Assembly: GCA_018873245.2 (NCBI GenBank)
Contig: JAEMBT020000009.1
Span: forward strand, 17,453,794-17,517,793
DNA length: 64,000 nucleotides
Direction: 5' to 3'
Origin: Archegozetes longisetosus
Lineage: Eukaryota > Arthropoda > Arachnida > Sarcoptiformes > Trhypochthoniidae
The position numbers were made by a program, and so were the translations under genes. Below are positions 34,587-50,837 of the stretch, piece by piece (the first letter of the stretch is position 1; the number at the start of each line of letters is the position of its first letter). Under the pieces are notes generated by a model that made no database searches, was not told the DNA's origin, and saw only the letters and a program-made list of their open reading frames with translations.

Positions 34587-37500
34587 CTATTTGGATTAAT
34601 TTGGTCATAAACTATTCTCATGGGCAATTTTTATTAGATATCTTATCAGGGACTAGCTTTGACGACACTAATGTTAACTTATTTTATTTGCCATTCCAAA
34701 CGTGTAATGCAATAAATTGAATCACGCTTATTGTCATATAAATCAATGATAACTTGTCATTGAGATTTGCTTCATATGCATTTGTCTTGATTTGTCTATA
34801 GGTTTTATGTCTCTAAAATCTTGTCTTTACTTTAAGGCATCTCAACTGATAGACATTTAGACTGGTGAGTTTTGTCATTCTATAGCTCAATGATTGCTTT
34901 GAACTTTTCTGAATTACGTCAATGGGTAGGGACACAAGATTTATATGACTCTTCAGTAGATTAAAACTTAAATCTTCAATACATTAAAATCTAAATGCTT
35001 AAAACCAATTTGAATCTGTGAAAATGTTGGATAACGTGACACTATTATAAATATTTTTCATTCATCTATCATAAACCAACTATATTATGGAATTTGATTA
35101 TCTTCACTGAAAAATGTTGATATGGCGTATACAAGAATTATTTTGGATTTTTCAACACGAAAGAGAAGAAGATAGAATGAAAATCATGAATTATTCCTAA
35201 AACGAAAAACAAAAAAGAAAAGGCTTTCTTCAGAATAAAAGGGTTTCCATTAATTTAAGGCAATTCAATTCGAAAGTCATTCTCTCAGGTATACATACGA
35301 TAGACATAAAATTATATCTTTCTATTGCTTGTAATTTAATTTAAGTGATTTGAACAGAAATCGTGATTCTTTGAAAATAATAAGTCAATTTTTAATGAAA
35401 TGATAGGATAGTTTTTGTTTTGGGAATATTGAGAATTACTAAATTTGGCTGCTTTTAAGGATAGAGCTTTATTAGTTTAATCATTTGCTTTAAAGATCAA
35501 ACATATGTTAAAAAGATTCTTAAACTTCAATCTATTAGTTTATAACAAATGAAACTAGAATTAGGCTTATAGTATTTATTTTTACTAGGTCAAGTGAAAT
35601 GATTGTACCTCCTGTTTTTGAACCAGCTCTTCATTATAAACTGATTGTTTATTAATATAGTAACAGATAATCTTATTTTTATATTGATTAAAAAATACGA
35701 CTAAAATTCATACTATGTAGTGCGAAATATCAGTAGAATATCAAAATTGATACTCAAAAAACTAATACGTATTCTATCTATAATAAAATTGATGAAATGA
35801 ATAAGAGTAGCTAGTATTTCTGAATAATTATTTCCTAAGGTAATTAATCATAATCCGAAATCTACTAAACCGATTTATGTTATTTGCAAATGTTCTAATA
35901 TATTATTTTAAATCATATACATTAAAGTAAAACAAAAATGATTAATGAGAGAATTTGTTTTTTGTTCCGTAAATACATTATTCATGTTGAATATTATATA
36001 AAGTTATTCACATAATTATTCATTATGTAAAAGTTTAAAAGCATGCAATTCCAACTTATAAAAAGTATTTAGTTTCTAATGCACTGACTTAAAGAATCAC
36101 ATGAAAGAAGCTAATCATTACAAGAATTTAATCATTTCAAATAAATTGAATAATAATAAATCTCCTTATTATTTGATAATATTCAATACTATGGTAATCT
36201 TGTTCAAGAATGCGATAAATGATAAAAATAAAAATAATATAGCAATGAAAATCTAATATCTTATAGTTTAAATTTTAAACTGAAAATCAGTTTTAGTTCT
36301 CAATATTGCACTGAGAACTATTTTCTCTGGATCTGATTTTTCATATTATGGAAAACAGGTTGTTTTTGCTTGACTTGTAAGAAGTTATAATAAAAAGCAC
36401 CTTCACAAGTTAAACTACAAAATACTTTGAGAAGTGAAATTTTTTGTATGTTCTGATCTTGACTTATAATACCTAAAGTCCTTTAAAATCTACACTGAGG
36501 AATATGCCTACTTAGGTTGAATTACATATTCAGACACTAAGAAAAAACTACTTAAAAACTATAAAACTTTTCGAGCTATATATTTTTATGGGAAAAACTT
36601 AGAGGCAAACAACAAATATGCTGTTATTCAATGGCAGACTGAAAAACAATAACTATTATACTTATATTACAAGTATGACAAAGTGCATCGAAATGGGTCA
36701 CAATAAAGAAATATTGCAAACAATTCAGAATAGATTTTCTCTGAACCATTCACATTTATTTGGACACCGCTCTCAATTATACTGCTATCAATTTGTCTAT
36801 AATAGAGTCATATTTTGGTTTTTATTCTTATTGAGGCAATAAATCTAATAATCGTGTTATATCTCCAACTCTATAATCATATCAATCGAAATCAATTTGA
36901 GATGATTTATCAAATAAGAAACAGTGAATTTGAATTGAAAATTCCGAGCCAACTTCTACTTTATTTAATTAACTGACTTGTCATTTGATAGACTTTTACT
37001 TTGTAATTGAATTAACTTTTTGCTAAAGTTTTTAAATTATGCAATGGTTTGCAAGAGTCGATTCTCTAGATTCTACAATTCAATTTGAATATATAACTGA
37101 ATTAATGGAAATTCAATTCTAAGCTTTGATTCTAAACTCAGTTGAAATAATAATGAACAGATATTGCGACTTCGGGATTAATTTGCATAAAAAACTGATT
37201 ATTTTGAGGCATTTAGCATTCCAAACACGACTCAAATGTTCGACTGCGTTTAGATATTCCTGATATGTTTAAATGAGAATATAGACCTTGAATCAAAAGT
37301 CAGCAAATTTCTAAATGGGAATATAGATGTGTGAAAGGAGAATTATTGAGGATTGATCTAACAGTGGCCCGCGAGGTCTCGACTTGCACCAAATCACGAA
37401 TCCATCTATACTCTTGAACAGCTATATCTTTTTGATACTATTCAACTCTAAGCCATTATAAATGGTCCACTTATACTTGAACTTAGAAACTTTTGATTTT

Positions 37501-40500
37501 CAGCTATTGCAACATAAGATCTGAATTATTTTTGAACTTTAGAGGTTAGCGAAAAACTTTTCAAGAACTTTGAAGGATAGGGTAAAAATGATCAGAAGGG
37601 ATGAAGTTTTATTATGATGGCTTCAAATGGTTTGGGAATCAAAATCGCTGGCCATTTATGTCAATAAAGTAAAGAAGTATTTTGACGTGATGCATAAATA
37701 CATAAAATTCTCTGAATATTCTCATTCAATATAATAGTAGATCTTATTTTGATGTATGCGTTAAAATATTGAATTATATGGTATTAAACTAAAAAGCACA
37801 TAAAGAATCGTAATATAATATAATGCTTCATAAGAGCAAAAGAATAAAATATTTGAGGTTTGCAAAGAAAAATATTACATATAAGACAGTTTGATATCTG
37901 AATCTTAAGAATTGATACCTTAAAAGCTATCGTATTTCTTATTTTAAAATATAATAATGTATTTATTGAATGTTTGATCTTCAAAATAAATATATATTGT
38001 GTTTCAATGAGAAATGTTTAGATCGATATTTCGTTATAAACTATTTTCATGAAAAAATGTTTTTTATTATTCTCAATAAAACAATGAATTTGAAAATATT
38101 GTCGATAAATCACTATTTTTGAGGATTTTCTCTAAAGGGTATCTCTGAGCAAAAAAGGAATTTGATATCAAAATAAATTTTACGCATTTTTTTTCAACTC
38201 AATTTTAACACTCTATTTGCGAAAATCATTGTTCATATTCAATGTCATCCATTTATGGCTGAAAACCTTTAGATGATTTTGAGCTAACTCACTGTTCCGA
38301 AAAGATAAGAATATTTCTAACGAATAAAATGTGAGATGTTATAAACAACCGAAATGACACTTTCTCGCAACACATCAAAGCTTAAAAGTAGAACTTGATA
38401 GAGACATTGCTAGTAATTATGCTAAAAACATTTGTAACAAATCAATGATAACTATGCCAATGTGGAGGAGTTCAAAGTCATTTTCAATTCAACTCCTTTT
38501 ATTCAATGCATAATTTATTCATAAGACGTACTTTGATTTATAAACAAGACTGACTAAAGAGTAAGAAATGTTTACTTTGTGCTATAGGATTAAAGAATTT
38601 TTCAGAAAAAATCTTATAATATACTAAAATACTAAGAACATTATACTTTCCAAAATGAATTGACTGAAATGCCATAAAGTGACACGAGGCCCCTGACAGA
38701 CTCAAGTCGGACACACGGATAGAAATGGCAAAGTACGCACTCCTTCAGAATCATAACACGAATCAAATTTGACTTAGGATAGAGATAATTCATATTGAAT
38801 TCCTTACATAGTTTGCTTCAATTTCAGGAACATTATAACTCTACAGAAGTCAAGTCAGTACACATTCTTCTCTTAACTGCTACTAATAATTTAAGATAGA
38901 TATTAAAATATGACTTATGCTTCTTTGATATAGTTTAGAAACAATAGAAAATATCGTATACTTGCAAAAATGACTCTATGACAGAACTATTGACTTATGA
39001 TAAGATTATATTAGTGTTAATAACTATGTAGTATACTGTTTACTATATAAAAGTAAGCCAAATAAGTTGATTTAGTTAGTATTATTAAAATACAATATCC
39101 GGAAGCTAATATTCCATTCCTTATGTTTCCAATAATGTAACCTCAAAAGTTTTGATTACTCAATGCAAGAATCAAATATACTGCAAGTGAATGACTCTCA
39201 CAAGTTTCGCGCCAGTAATCCTATATTTGATTTACGGATACGAACCATTTATTAATAAATAATGAGATATTAGCACTTATCGATCTGAGTCACAGCGTTA
39301 GTCTATATTCTTAAGAAATACTTCTGGAAGTGAAAAAGATGTACACTCGGTCAATTTACAATAATGCATAGCAGCCACAAATGGCGTCTTGTTATAAGAA
39401 TATTATATAATATAAAACTCTTTTGTTGATCATTTAAGGCAACAAAGGAAATGGTAATTAAAATAATGAGTAAAATAATTAAAATTAACCTAAAAACGAC
39501 ATGCATCACGGGAGGAATGACAAGGCAGCGGTGCTTTTAAAGTCACTCAATGTACTGTACCGAACATGTATCTTGTTTACTTTAATCGAGTCTAAGTTGA
39601 TAAGTTAAGTGACTTCATATTATGAATAGCTTGTATCAATAATCATAAAAACTGAGAGAGCAACTTAAGTTGACTTTTGGAGTGATTCACTTTCTCGTAG
39701 GATCTAATTAGACTGGAATGAGTTTGCAATAAAAAGCTGATGGTAATTTCAAAAAATGGATTAGGTTCTAATGTCAAATCCAAGAAAGGATGACATAAAA
39801 TTAAGCTTTATTATGAAAGAGTACTTTCTCATCATAATAAGCGTATAGTAAACCCTAAAATTAATGTACTGCTGCAATGTTAATAAGCGAATTGATGTAT
39901 GATTCATACACCCAGTTAACTTTTGATAAATATAAGATCGAGAAATATAAACATAACATTAATGAAGGCATAACTAAAAATTTAGAAAGTAATTAAATTA
40001 GAAGCTAAAAACGATATAATAAATAAAATTAATAAATGATATGCATTAATATAATACTAAGCATGTATCATAATTAGCTACAACATATTAGGAATGCATG
40101 CTTTAACTCTTATTTAGTATAAAATTAGTTGTTTCGGAGAATAATAAACATTTTCTGTCTTAAATCCTCGTAATAACTCAGTTTCATTACATAAACTATT
40201 TTGATCTTAATGAAGAGCACAAAACAGGGTTTAATAGCTCTAATTATAAAAACAATAGATTTTTCTCATTAAGTGTTAGTTGAACAGTCTGGACTACTCT
40301 GACTGCTCAAAACTGTAACTGAGAATAATTTACATATGAAGCTTTAGATTGAAGTTCAAATTCAAACGCTTTATAAACTTTTTTTTAATATTCCTATACT
40401 GAAATTATCGATGAAGCGAGAATTTAATCTTAATATACTTTACCTAATAGTAAGATTTCATAAGTTATAAATACTCGCAAAATAAGTTAACACATATTTT

Positions 40501-41966
40501 GTTGATTATATGAAAGAAAAACTTATTCATCGGAATGACTTCCATGGGAATTATGATGAAAATGTTTCATATAATGGTAGTATGCATTTCTGAATATAAA
40601 TCCAAGTTCTTATTCTAAATACTAATGGAAATACTCAGGTTTTTACAGATCAAATTCTAGAGTCTAACATTGATACAGAATCACGTTTCACAACTTTCCA
40701 GAACTTTCAGAACTTTTCACAACTTTTCCATTAAAATACTCATTAAATTGAAGGCTAAACGGAGTTAATTACACATTTAAAACAATTACTATGAAAATAT
40801 ATCTTTAGGATATATTTTCGTTGAAACAGTATCCTTTTAAGAAATGCTCTTCAGGTTTTCAGATAAGATCATTTTTCTTCTGAATACTATATTAGTTTTG
40901 AACCTATTACGGTTTCAATTTTGTAGAGTTTTCAGAAATAGCTTAATCTAAAATTCAATCACAACATTGTGAGTGATAAATTCAAAGCTAAGATAGAACG
41001 TTTATTACGTTTTATTTTACATCTGGACAACACTTTGATCACAAAATACAACATAGAATAGAAGAAAAACTATTAAATGTGACTATAATTGTCAAATAAG
41101 CTATTTCAAGCTTCGAATGTATGAGAATAACAATTGTAGGCACACTCTTCTAGATAAGATTGCTCTAAGACAATATTAGTTTGAAGATTTACTATTTTTA
41201 GCATAAAGGTTATTCAGTGTTGTGTGGCTTATAACAGAAAAATAGTTCCATAAACTTCCTTTTGACAAAACTGTATAAAATGAAATTACTTCAGTTTTGA
41301 AAAAATTTTAAATAAATAATTCATGTTTTTCAGTGTTTTCTTCTATGAAAGCAACGCTTTGAGTATATCGTAGATTAATTTTTATTACTTAATAACTTGT
41401 TTACAAGCTAGAGATAGTGTTGAGTTGGAATAAGATAATTCCACTAGATAGAAATTTTCATAAGTTAGAAGCGCTTATATAACATGGACAATAGTATTAT
41501 CAATGGTATGTGGGAGATTTTTCAATTTCATAGTCAATTTTCTCATAATAGTCTCTTTCTCTCACAGAGTAAACATTCATTAAAGCTTTAAAACTTATCA
41601 ATTTTTTGTATATACTCAGATTTATTTAATTAAAATATAATTCCCATATCAACAAAAAAATATGTTCAAAAGCACAGACATATCATTGATGATCTTTCGT
41701 TCCATATTAGATGAGAAAATTAGATCATGAATCAAAGTGTTAGTCTTGATGTTGTACAGTAATATGAAAAATGTTTGAGTAGTAGTGACATTAAAGTAAA
41801 TTTGCAATTCATGCTAATGCTAAGAACGCCTTCAACTATAAAACGCACTTAACTAACTTTATTTATAGATCAATCACTTCGATTTGAGAATAAACTGAAG
41901 TTTATAAGCTACTTAAGCGACAGAAGGTTTTATTGGACATCAGTCTAAAGTGATTTGCGAGACGTA

Positions 41967-42005
41967 AAGCAGACCTCATGAAGCAGACCTCATAAAGCAG
42001 ACAGT
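41967..42005 (+). repeat. 14-bp tandem repeat, ~2.7 copies
   Basis: Units of AAGCAGACCTCATG/A repeated head to tail, the last one partial. Confidence 0.75.
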
Positions 42006-42144
42006 AGAAGAACTTAGAGTATCTATCAATTTAATGTTAAATTCGCGTAAACCTTTTAGAGTTGAAGTTAGACCCTTAAGGCACCACAGCGTCTGTACTA
42101 ATAAATCATGATTTCCTATTTAAAATACTTTAGTTGCGGGTTTG

Positions 42145-42206
42145 ATCTAATCTAACCTAACCTAACATGGTCTAACTTAACCTACCCTAATCTAACCTAA
42201 TCTAAG
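42145..42206 (-). repeat. Degenerate TTAGG-type array (CCTAA strand)
   Basis: A run of CTAAC/CTAAT pentamers, including CTAACCTAACCTAAC: telomere-like but with many substitutions. Confidence 0.65.
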
Positions 42207-45200
42207 TTTAGTGTAGTTTTTAACATTAAGCAAATCCAAGATTTATCATAAGCGTAGATCACTCTTAGTGTTCATAAATCAAAAAATTGTTTACTGGAAG
42301 GTAAAGTAGTTTTACTCAATACGTAAGAAACAATAATCAAATATTGATTCTAAAAACTATGCCTAACTCTGTAGATATAGAAAAGTTAGGAATTGAGAAA
42401 CGAAAGACTCTCTTTTCTGGCAATCAATACATCGAATTGGTTAGAGTGCAATTACAAGAGTTGCAATAAAGTTATTTATTCATAAGAATAAATTGATTTT
42501 TGTTGTGTTTTCTGGAAAACTCGATGCAATTTCACCTTATTTTTTAACAACATATCAACTTTAATTACAAACCAGTCATGCATTTGAGCCAAATTTCTTC
42601 TCTGCCAGTCGCTTCATTGCACAAGACTATTAACTATGAACTTAAGTCAATCTAAAAATTCAATTTTTCAAATTGTCTGATTAGAAACAATTGAAAATAC
42701 CATTGGATTTGTTGAAAAGTGACAGAATTAGCATGTAAAAAATGAAAAGATTGACCATACAGAACAAGAATGTGTGTGATTAAAATAGGAAAGCTGAAAA
42801 TGACATAAGTGAAAAGTCAAAATGATATAGGTGAAAGCTGATCGATGCCGGGTGTATTGGTATTTGGTTTAGTGATTCCCACCTCTTCTGGGAATCATAA
42901 GATAGTTCACTTAAATTAGTCTATATACTGAAGAACTAAATAAAGTTTTATGTGAACACAAACTAACAATAAAGAGCAATAAGAAACTCAAACTTATCTA
43001 AAGTAAACTAAAGGCAGCTTTGGATTAAATGTAAGCTATCATAAGACTTCTGACTTTGTCTACTGGAATGATAAATAATTGTGAAAATAGTTTGAGAACT
43101 AATTAAAAGTTATTTAGAAAGTGAAATAATTTTAAAGAAATTGAATAAAATGTAAATTGCATAATATTAGCATATATATTACTTAATTTCATTAGACCAT
43201 TGCCTTAAAAATCAGTTCAACTTTAAGCGCTTCAGACAATCTCATAATAAGCTATGAGTTAGAAAGCATTTGTAACCAATGATGGATTCATTTTATCATT
43301 TTATCATGTTTTTCACTTTTGATACATCACATTATTCCACAAAATACTTTACAACTGAATAATAGAATACTTAGAAAAGATCTTAGTGTAAAATATAGTA
43401 TTAAAATGTGTGCATTTATATCATTAAAATAAAACATTAATCATTTGCTCGCGTAATATATGAATAAAAGACTTTTCCTTAATATTATGCAAATTTTTCA
43501 GGATTTAATTCAAAAGTTGACTTCATTCAAAAGTCGACTTTTTCTAAAGATTAAATTTTTCTGCAATTTGTTGCAAAAACAACTTTTAGATTAAAAGATT
43601 AGAATCACATTTCACTAGAGATATGCAGAAAATTTAATGAATAAAAATAATTAATTCAGCTTAAAAGTTGAATATATCGTATAATTCTGATCCGAGTTAA
43701 TTAAACATTTCAATTTGAATGAGAGCTCATTTTTATGTTAATTCTTTTCTAACCTTGATGAACATTCGTTCATTTGATGATCTACGCCATTAGCTCTTAT
43801 TCAGTATTGATTCTGTTTTGATTCTGTTTTGATGTTTTATCTTAGATCAAAGAGTGATTGGTATTTTCTAACGATTTTCCGCTGGTGATTGAAATGAAAT
43901 AAAAGAATATTCTGCTGGTGTTTGAAATAAAACAACAGATTATTGGAAGAAATGTAACAGGAATTCGAGACATTTCTTTATGGTGTACCTATGCTGAGAA
44001 AGAATAAAAAGTATTACTAATAAAAAAATAGTTCTTTACTTGTCTCATAAGAATTCAATCTTCAAAACAGTATCTCTTTATAGACTTTGTATTTCTTCTT
44101 GAATTCTAGCAAATAATCAATACTTCAATATATTAAGCTATTCTGATACAAACGTGTTTTAAATTATTTTCAAGTGTTTTATTCCTAAGAAATTTGCCTC
44201 AGCTGACTGTTATTCCGATTTATTCTATAAATGGTGTAAGGCTAAGCAAAATTCAAATCTATTGATAAAACTCATGATTTATTGAGAATATTCATTGTTT
44301 AAGTAGATAAAAAGAGAATATTCTAAATTTTCGGCTTTAATGTTTGATTGCTGGCAAGTATTCAATTATTTTGAGCTATTGAATAATAAGGATTTTTCAG
44401 AGCTTCAATTAGTTCCATGAATAGATTTTATTATCTTTGTAAGAAAAACAGATAACTTGTCAAAATATAAAAGTTGTTTACACTTTACGATCTTTTGCTT
44501 CTGAAGTAGTTTCTGATATCCAATTATCACAATTGTTAAAACAGTAGAGCTATATTTGGTTTTGAAATAAATTCTCCTTAGGGTAACTGCTTGTTTATGT
44601 TAAAGCTTTGTTCAGTTAGAGTGAGAAAAATATATACCTATACCGTACAATACACGTGTCTGATTGTCGTATTGAACCCTTGAAAGTAGAAATAATCAGA
44701 GCCGTCATTTTGTCAAGAATCACGTTATTCCTGTTGCTCAAAACTATCGGAAACTAAAAGATACGTGCTAATCATCGAATAATAAGAACAATGAGCGAGT
44801 ATTTAAGTTCTGAAAATTTATACTTTCGCACAATTCTTCGAATTTTACTAGGTTTTACTTGGTTTCCTTCGAAAACTACAGACCTTCTTTTAAAAATTCA
44901 TTTTTATTATCGACCCCTATTTACACGTAGTTTGAAATTTAGATTTTAAATATTTTAAGAATTTTTGTTGAACTTAGAATCTTGTCTGAAAAACTTCGAG
45001 GCATCATTTTTTGCTTTATCAAATTTCACTAACAAGTGTATTAAATGAGCGAGAAAATGCAAGATTTGAATAATCATGACTAATTATTGAAGCATAAAAA
45101 ATTTGGAAATTCTTGATAAGGATAGATATGCTTAGAATGTGTTCTCCAAAAATTTCTGACATTTTTCTATATTTTATTTTATTTTCTAACAGTATTTTCA

Positions 45201-46280
45201 AGAATTTCGGTCCGAAAAAGTCACAGCCAGAGTAACAACATAGTACTAAAAATCTAGAAACACTAACAAGCAGAATTTATTTATAGAATAAGCATAGATA
45301 TTTTTAATAGCCTTTTTCATCGATTCATTTATTGATATTAGAGTACAATTCTAAAAATGTTTGCTATTACATGCGAAACTAATGTAATCTTTTATAAAGT
45401 TATAATAGTGATTGTTACAACAGTCTAGACTCGAGTTTTAATCAAGAGTTATGACTCTAATCTCGATATAATATACCCAAGACTCTCGAAAGCATAAATT
45501 GTTAAAATTGTTATAAGTTAGTCATTTTAATAGAATATTCTCAAAATTGATGTTCACCTTCCAAAATGACGAGTATAGGGAGCTATTAAGATAAAGAAGT
45601 TTAAGCTAGTGCTTTAAAATTTGTAAGGAAATTTTTCAAATTTTTCTCTTCTAATCTTTCTGTTTGTTTTAGTGCAATTTAATTTTAGAAATGATTCATT
45701 AAAATTTCGAGAGTCTCGATCGAGTGTGGTAGCTCGAGACTCAAAAGCTACATTATAATGATGAATACTAGTTAAAGCACAATATAAGCTTAGTGTGTCG
45801 CTTCATCAAATCTATTTACATGCACATCAATGAAGGTTTTGACTTCTTTCTCAGCAGTCGAACTTTTATTGTAATAGTTTTGAACTGATTTTACTTGAAT
45901 TCTTCACTTCTACTCTTAGTTCTAAACGATTCCTAGAATAGTATATTTTCATTTGTAAGATAAACATAATCTTTAATTTAATCAGAGTTCGAAATTTGTT
46001 TTTCAAGTAAAGAATTGAATTGTATACTAATGTGATATGAAATAGGAAACAATTCTCCAAGTCTATTTTAGAATTCTAGTCGTAAACAATTAGTACACAA
46101 TTGGCTGAAATTGAAATAAATTTGTATCTTAGGCAGTATTACATTCATGTAGAGCTCTAATGTGCAGAAATCAATTTTGAACTTCAATATAAACTCAGCC
46201 TTCATCAAGTTCTATAATCGAATTGAGCAGTTATTGCATGAATTGTATATTGGAGTCAAATTGGTTCAGTTGGGCGTAAG

Positions 46281-46476
46281 CAGGTGACCGGACATCACCA
46301 AATGGACAGGATAATCCCAAAATGAACACTTTTTGAAGAATTTAGTTCTGTTTTCCCTTTAAATTTTGTGAAGGACTTAAAATTGCCAGAAGCTTCTTTA
46401 GTAGTCCTTTTAACGTTTCAACTGTCTTACTAGATTAAGTCCCCAGACGAACATTATGATATTTGGTTACCAGCTG
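46281..46476. mobile_element. Possible small TIR element relic
   Basis: The left end CAGGTGACCGGACATC and the right end GATATTTGGTTACCAGCTG are roughly inverted (CAG-TGacc / ggTTACCAgCTG), about 196 bp apart. Internal GGACAGGATAATCCC- and AGTCCCC-type motifs are seen in hAT-derived MITEs. No convincing target duplication. Confidence 0.3.
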
Positions 46477-47995
46477 TCAGAACTAAATACCTACAAACGA
46501 ATTTTTGTTTATGTTAATATATATTTGAATTTAAGAATCATCTGTTATTCATCTAACTTAATCATAGATATTTGACAAAGTTGGTGTTGGCCTAGATTTT
46601 ATTCTAGAAATTGGCTATTTAAGCAGAATTTATTTGTGGAATAAATACATAAAATTTATGGTCACTGCCATTAGATTGAATTGAGTTTTAGTTTTACTAA
46701 ATTTAAACAGTAGACAGTTTCAAATGATTAGTGAATCAGAATCAGGAATGCAATAAAAATTCCACAAAAATCTAGTTTATTGGCTAGACTTTTATCAGAT
46801 CATAATAGTCAGACGTGACGTAGATTTAAACTGTTCTTAGTTTAATACTTTTGATGTGATTTGAGTTTTGAAACATACCTAAAACTCTTTTTGAGGGAAG
46901 TTCTACTCATAAGAAGGGTATGAATTTCGAATTTCAGAATTCTTTAAAATGTTAATTAAATTCTAAAGATTGAATAAAAATGAATTTTGATCAGTCTGAA
47001 GTAAGAATGACATATTTATTATTTTTTTCATACAGCACAGCAGAATGATTTCAAAATTCTATTCAAAATTGCAAACTGATGGAATTTTTGAATATGTAAC
47101 TTTTTATTTTTTTATCGTCATTTTCTACTCAAAAAGTCATTGCTGAGTATATTTGTTAAAGTACAGTTTTGAGCTATATTGTATAGACTTAGCGGTCTCA
47201 GTGGAGTCCAATATATTACAAATTCAGGCTTTCATCTGTACAGAAGCTATGAAAATCAGGAAATTTTAATTCAAACTCTAATTTTTGTTATAGAAACAAA
47301 TGAATCACGAAATAATATACAAGAAGATAGCTTCGAAATTTAAATGTATGATTCATTGTTGAATTTTTGGGAAAAATATCTAAAGGCTCCTCTTCTGTAC
47401 TTTTTGTACGGAATTGAAAGGAAACAAATAAGGCAACCGTAGTACGGGAACTGTATTTGTATTCAAATAAAAAATCTATTGTCAAATATTTGAATGAAGT
47501 TATAATAAATCATTTTGATGCTGTATCTAATGAATTCTAAATTAAATTAGAGCTTATGAAAAGTAAGCAGATTTAAGAAAGATTTATGTGTTCGGTAAGA
47601 GTAGTATCTAATAATAGTTGAAAAAACATTGTAGAAAAGAAAATCAATTTGTTTCTATGTTATTATCTTGTTAAGTTTTGCCCAGTATATAAGATAGTCT
47701 ACTGATGAGAAATGATTCTTGTTCATAAATTTGTTAGGATTTGTCTAATCTGTGAGTTTATGTATCTCTGGCCTTATATCTTACTAAAAACTGATCTTCA
47801 GTCTGAACAACTAATGTCTGCAAAATTTTGATCGATGTGTCCCAGATTATGATAACAATCATCCAGAGATGAAATAAACCTCGTTTGGTTAAGGGATTTA
47901 TCGATTTTTCTAATGAAAATTGATTTAGAATAAGAAGTTGTGAACATTTCATGATAAGTACATTAAACCTAGTAAGTCATAAGTGACAGTTTCTT

Positions 47996-48027
47996 ATGAT
48001 TATGATTATGATTATTATTATTATTTT
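47996..48027 (+). repeat. GATTAT/ATT microsatellite
   Basis: Repeats of GATTAT passing into (ATT)n. Confidence 0.7.
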
Positions 48028-50837
48028 AGTTAAAATTCAGTAGATTGAAAAATATGATTCTTTTAAAAGTTTAGCAAGTTTCTAGGCGAAAGACATCAAA
48101 AATGAATAATGAGTTCTGAACTTTTACAACGTGATCTATCAATGTTTGGGTGAGTCTTTTGTGAAGTTATAATGAAAGATTGGATACATTGAGTACTAAA
48201 TAAAGCTCAAAAATGATATGCATCATGTATTTATTCAAAGAAAGTATGCTTTTTCATCATCTCTTGCACATCTTTTATAATATTTCTTATTCTGTTTATT
48301 AAGTCAAGTATTCATGGATGATCTAACATTGCTTTTAGGCTATTATATATGTGGAGTTCTGCTAAGATATGGTGTGCGAGCAGTTTGAGAAAAACGCTCT
48401 CAGAGTATCGCTTAACTTCAAATATTTGTTTATTTTAATTCATTGTAATTGTAATTATTAATTAGAAAAGTTAAACAACACTCTAAACATGACTTATTAA
48501 AATTTAATTTAACTAATTTTGCTAGATTGTTTAAAACACATAGAATGCATGTAAGCCTATTCTCACAGCCCATCACAAGTATTAGCGTTTAACACAGTTT
48601 TGTGACGCTTACGCCTTCAACTTGAACTCCGATACATTGATTACTATGTGAATTACTTAATTAAAAGTTAGTTAACTTTTTTGTCATTGGATCATATGTT
48701 GAAACTTTATTATTAGTTGAAGTCTAACTATTTTGTAAAAATGAAGATCTGCAAAATCTTATAACCCGCTGAAAACCGTTTCTTTGGAGAGGTTCTCATA
48801 TAATGATATATTTGTTGGAGCCACGTAACAGAGTTATGAACGAGTTAAGCAGTAAAACTTTTATATTATTCTCAAGCATCGAACAAACGGTAAGAAATAT
48901 GCCATTCAATTAGAAATCACCTGAAACTACAGTATCTATGTATAAATTGAAACAACTTTGTCTACACGTTCAACGTTTCGAAAAATTTACTCAACAGTTA
49001 TAATAAGATATAAAAGTATTTATCATTGAATTAATGTATGAATGAATGAGAAATATTAATGAAAAAGAAATGCTGAATATAATAACAGAGTTGATTGGAA
49101 AAGTACTTTACTTTTTACTCGCAAATACACTAATCAATAAATAGAAAACTTGTTTATGTGAATATATTATTTTTTGAACATTCTATTCAATCAAATATAA
49201 CTTATATTTACATTCAAATGACTAGAATAGAAAAATTTGAGAATCATTTTCAGACAACTTATTTTGCTCTAATGTGATGAAAAATTCAGAATTTATTGGA
49301 ATAAATTCCAGGAAATAGTTGAAATTTGTCGCCTAAAGGTAATCAAAGACAACAACTTGATTGTCTAGTTATCAAGTGCTGATCGCCCACATACCAATTT
49401 ATTAAATAAGCCTACGAGTCTATGACGTCTTACTCTTCTCTAACTAGATATAGAATAGAACTGAACTTTCTTCAACTTATTTACAATGAGAAGTAATCTC
49501 AAACTTAAATATTGAGAACATAGCAAAACCATACGCATGTTCATCAGAAAGAGGTACTCATTTGAATTGAGTTAAGTTTCAATTTATAGAGTATAGGATA
49601 TGGTATTAGATATGAAAGTGTTTTTCTACTAATTAGAAATTTTTTCGAAAGTAAACTTTTCAAGTACCTATCATATAATCTTATAAGTGACTGAAATTTG
49701 GACGCCACTTTCAATCTACGATAAAACATCTTAATTCTGTTTTAAAAGTTTTCTGCAAATATATCACGTAAAAGAGCAACTATTTAATGGAAAATATATT
49801 TTAGATTTAAATGCTTCTCTAGATTACAGTCTCACTGATAATTGCAATTTTCTGATAGAATCAAGTGGATATCTTTCTCTTCTTTGCTCTGATTCTTCGC
49901 CCTTCCAAATAAGACTTAATCCAATTTTGTTGCATTTCTTTTAGTTTAATAATAAAAGTTTAAGGATTTAAACTTTAATCAAAAAAAAGAGAAATAAGAA
50001 AAGTAAGAGAGATAGTAAGATAAGTTCATAAAAATTTCAATCCTAAAATTGAGCTTACGATAAGTAATAGAATCGTTGTTTATAACTATATTAGATTTTC
50101 ATTGTTGTTCTTAATACCTTTTAGCTTTACTCACTTGCCAGCAATACTAATATCCTATAACAAAATCAAGTGCTTCTGGAAAGCTGCACAATCATTTCTT
50201 TAAATTCGATGCTTACCATCGTCAATGATGTGTTTGAGCTTTTAAACATTTTTTTATTAAATCAATTTGAGCACGTGCTACAAATTGATAATCAATTATC
50301 GAGACTTTACATGATAGAAAGTCAATTTTTGCGACTATTACTAGATTTACATTAATAGTTATCTTCGATATACAAACGTTTGAATTTTTCAGTCACTTAA
50401 TATTGATTAATTCGGTGAAAAAAATTCTTTAAATACACAAAACATTATTTATTTAGTGTTTAGTTTGATTGGAAGTTGTGTTAAATGAATTATTATATTT
50501 ACCCTACGAATACTATGTTATGAGGAAAGTATACTTTGATGTTTAAAAACTCTGACATATCATCGATAATGCCATCATTCATATATCAAAATTCTAAATT
50601 CAATGATCCTGTTTTAGATTTAATACTCATTTTTAATGTCATGTCTTATAATTGTTTATCATTAATTAAACTTTTAAAATTAGTTCCTACATTGGCTTTG
50701 AAGACTATCTGATCTATTTTTTTGAACAGAAAGATTACAACAATTAATCAATATGGTCGAATAAAACATGTGCTCATAATAAGTCTAAATGTAATAATAT
50801 ATACAGACTGTTTTCCAAGAAATTGAAGTACATAAAC

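Noticed and set aside
45465-45735. Inverted 12-mers AGACTCTCGAAA / TTTCGAGAGTCT about 215 bp apart as a MITE
   Set aside because: Homology does not extend beyond the 12-mers in a consistent alignment, and no target duplication is visible.
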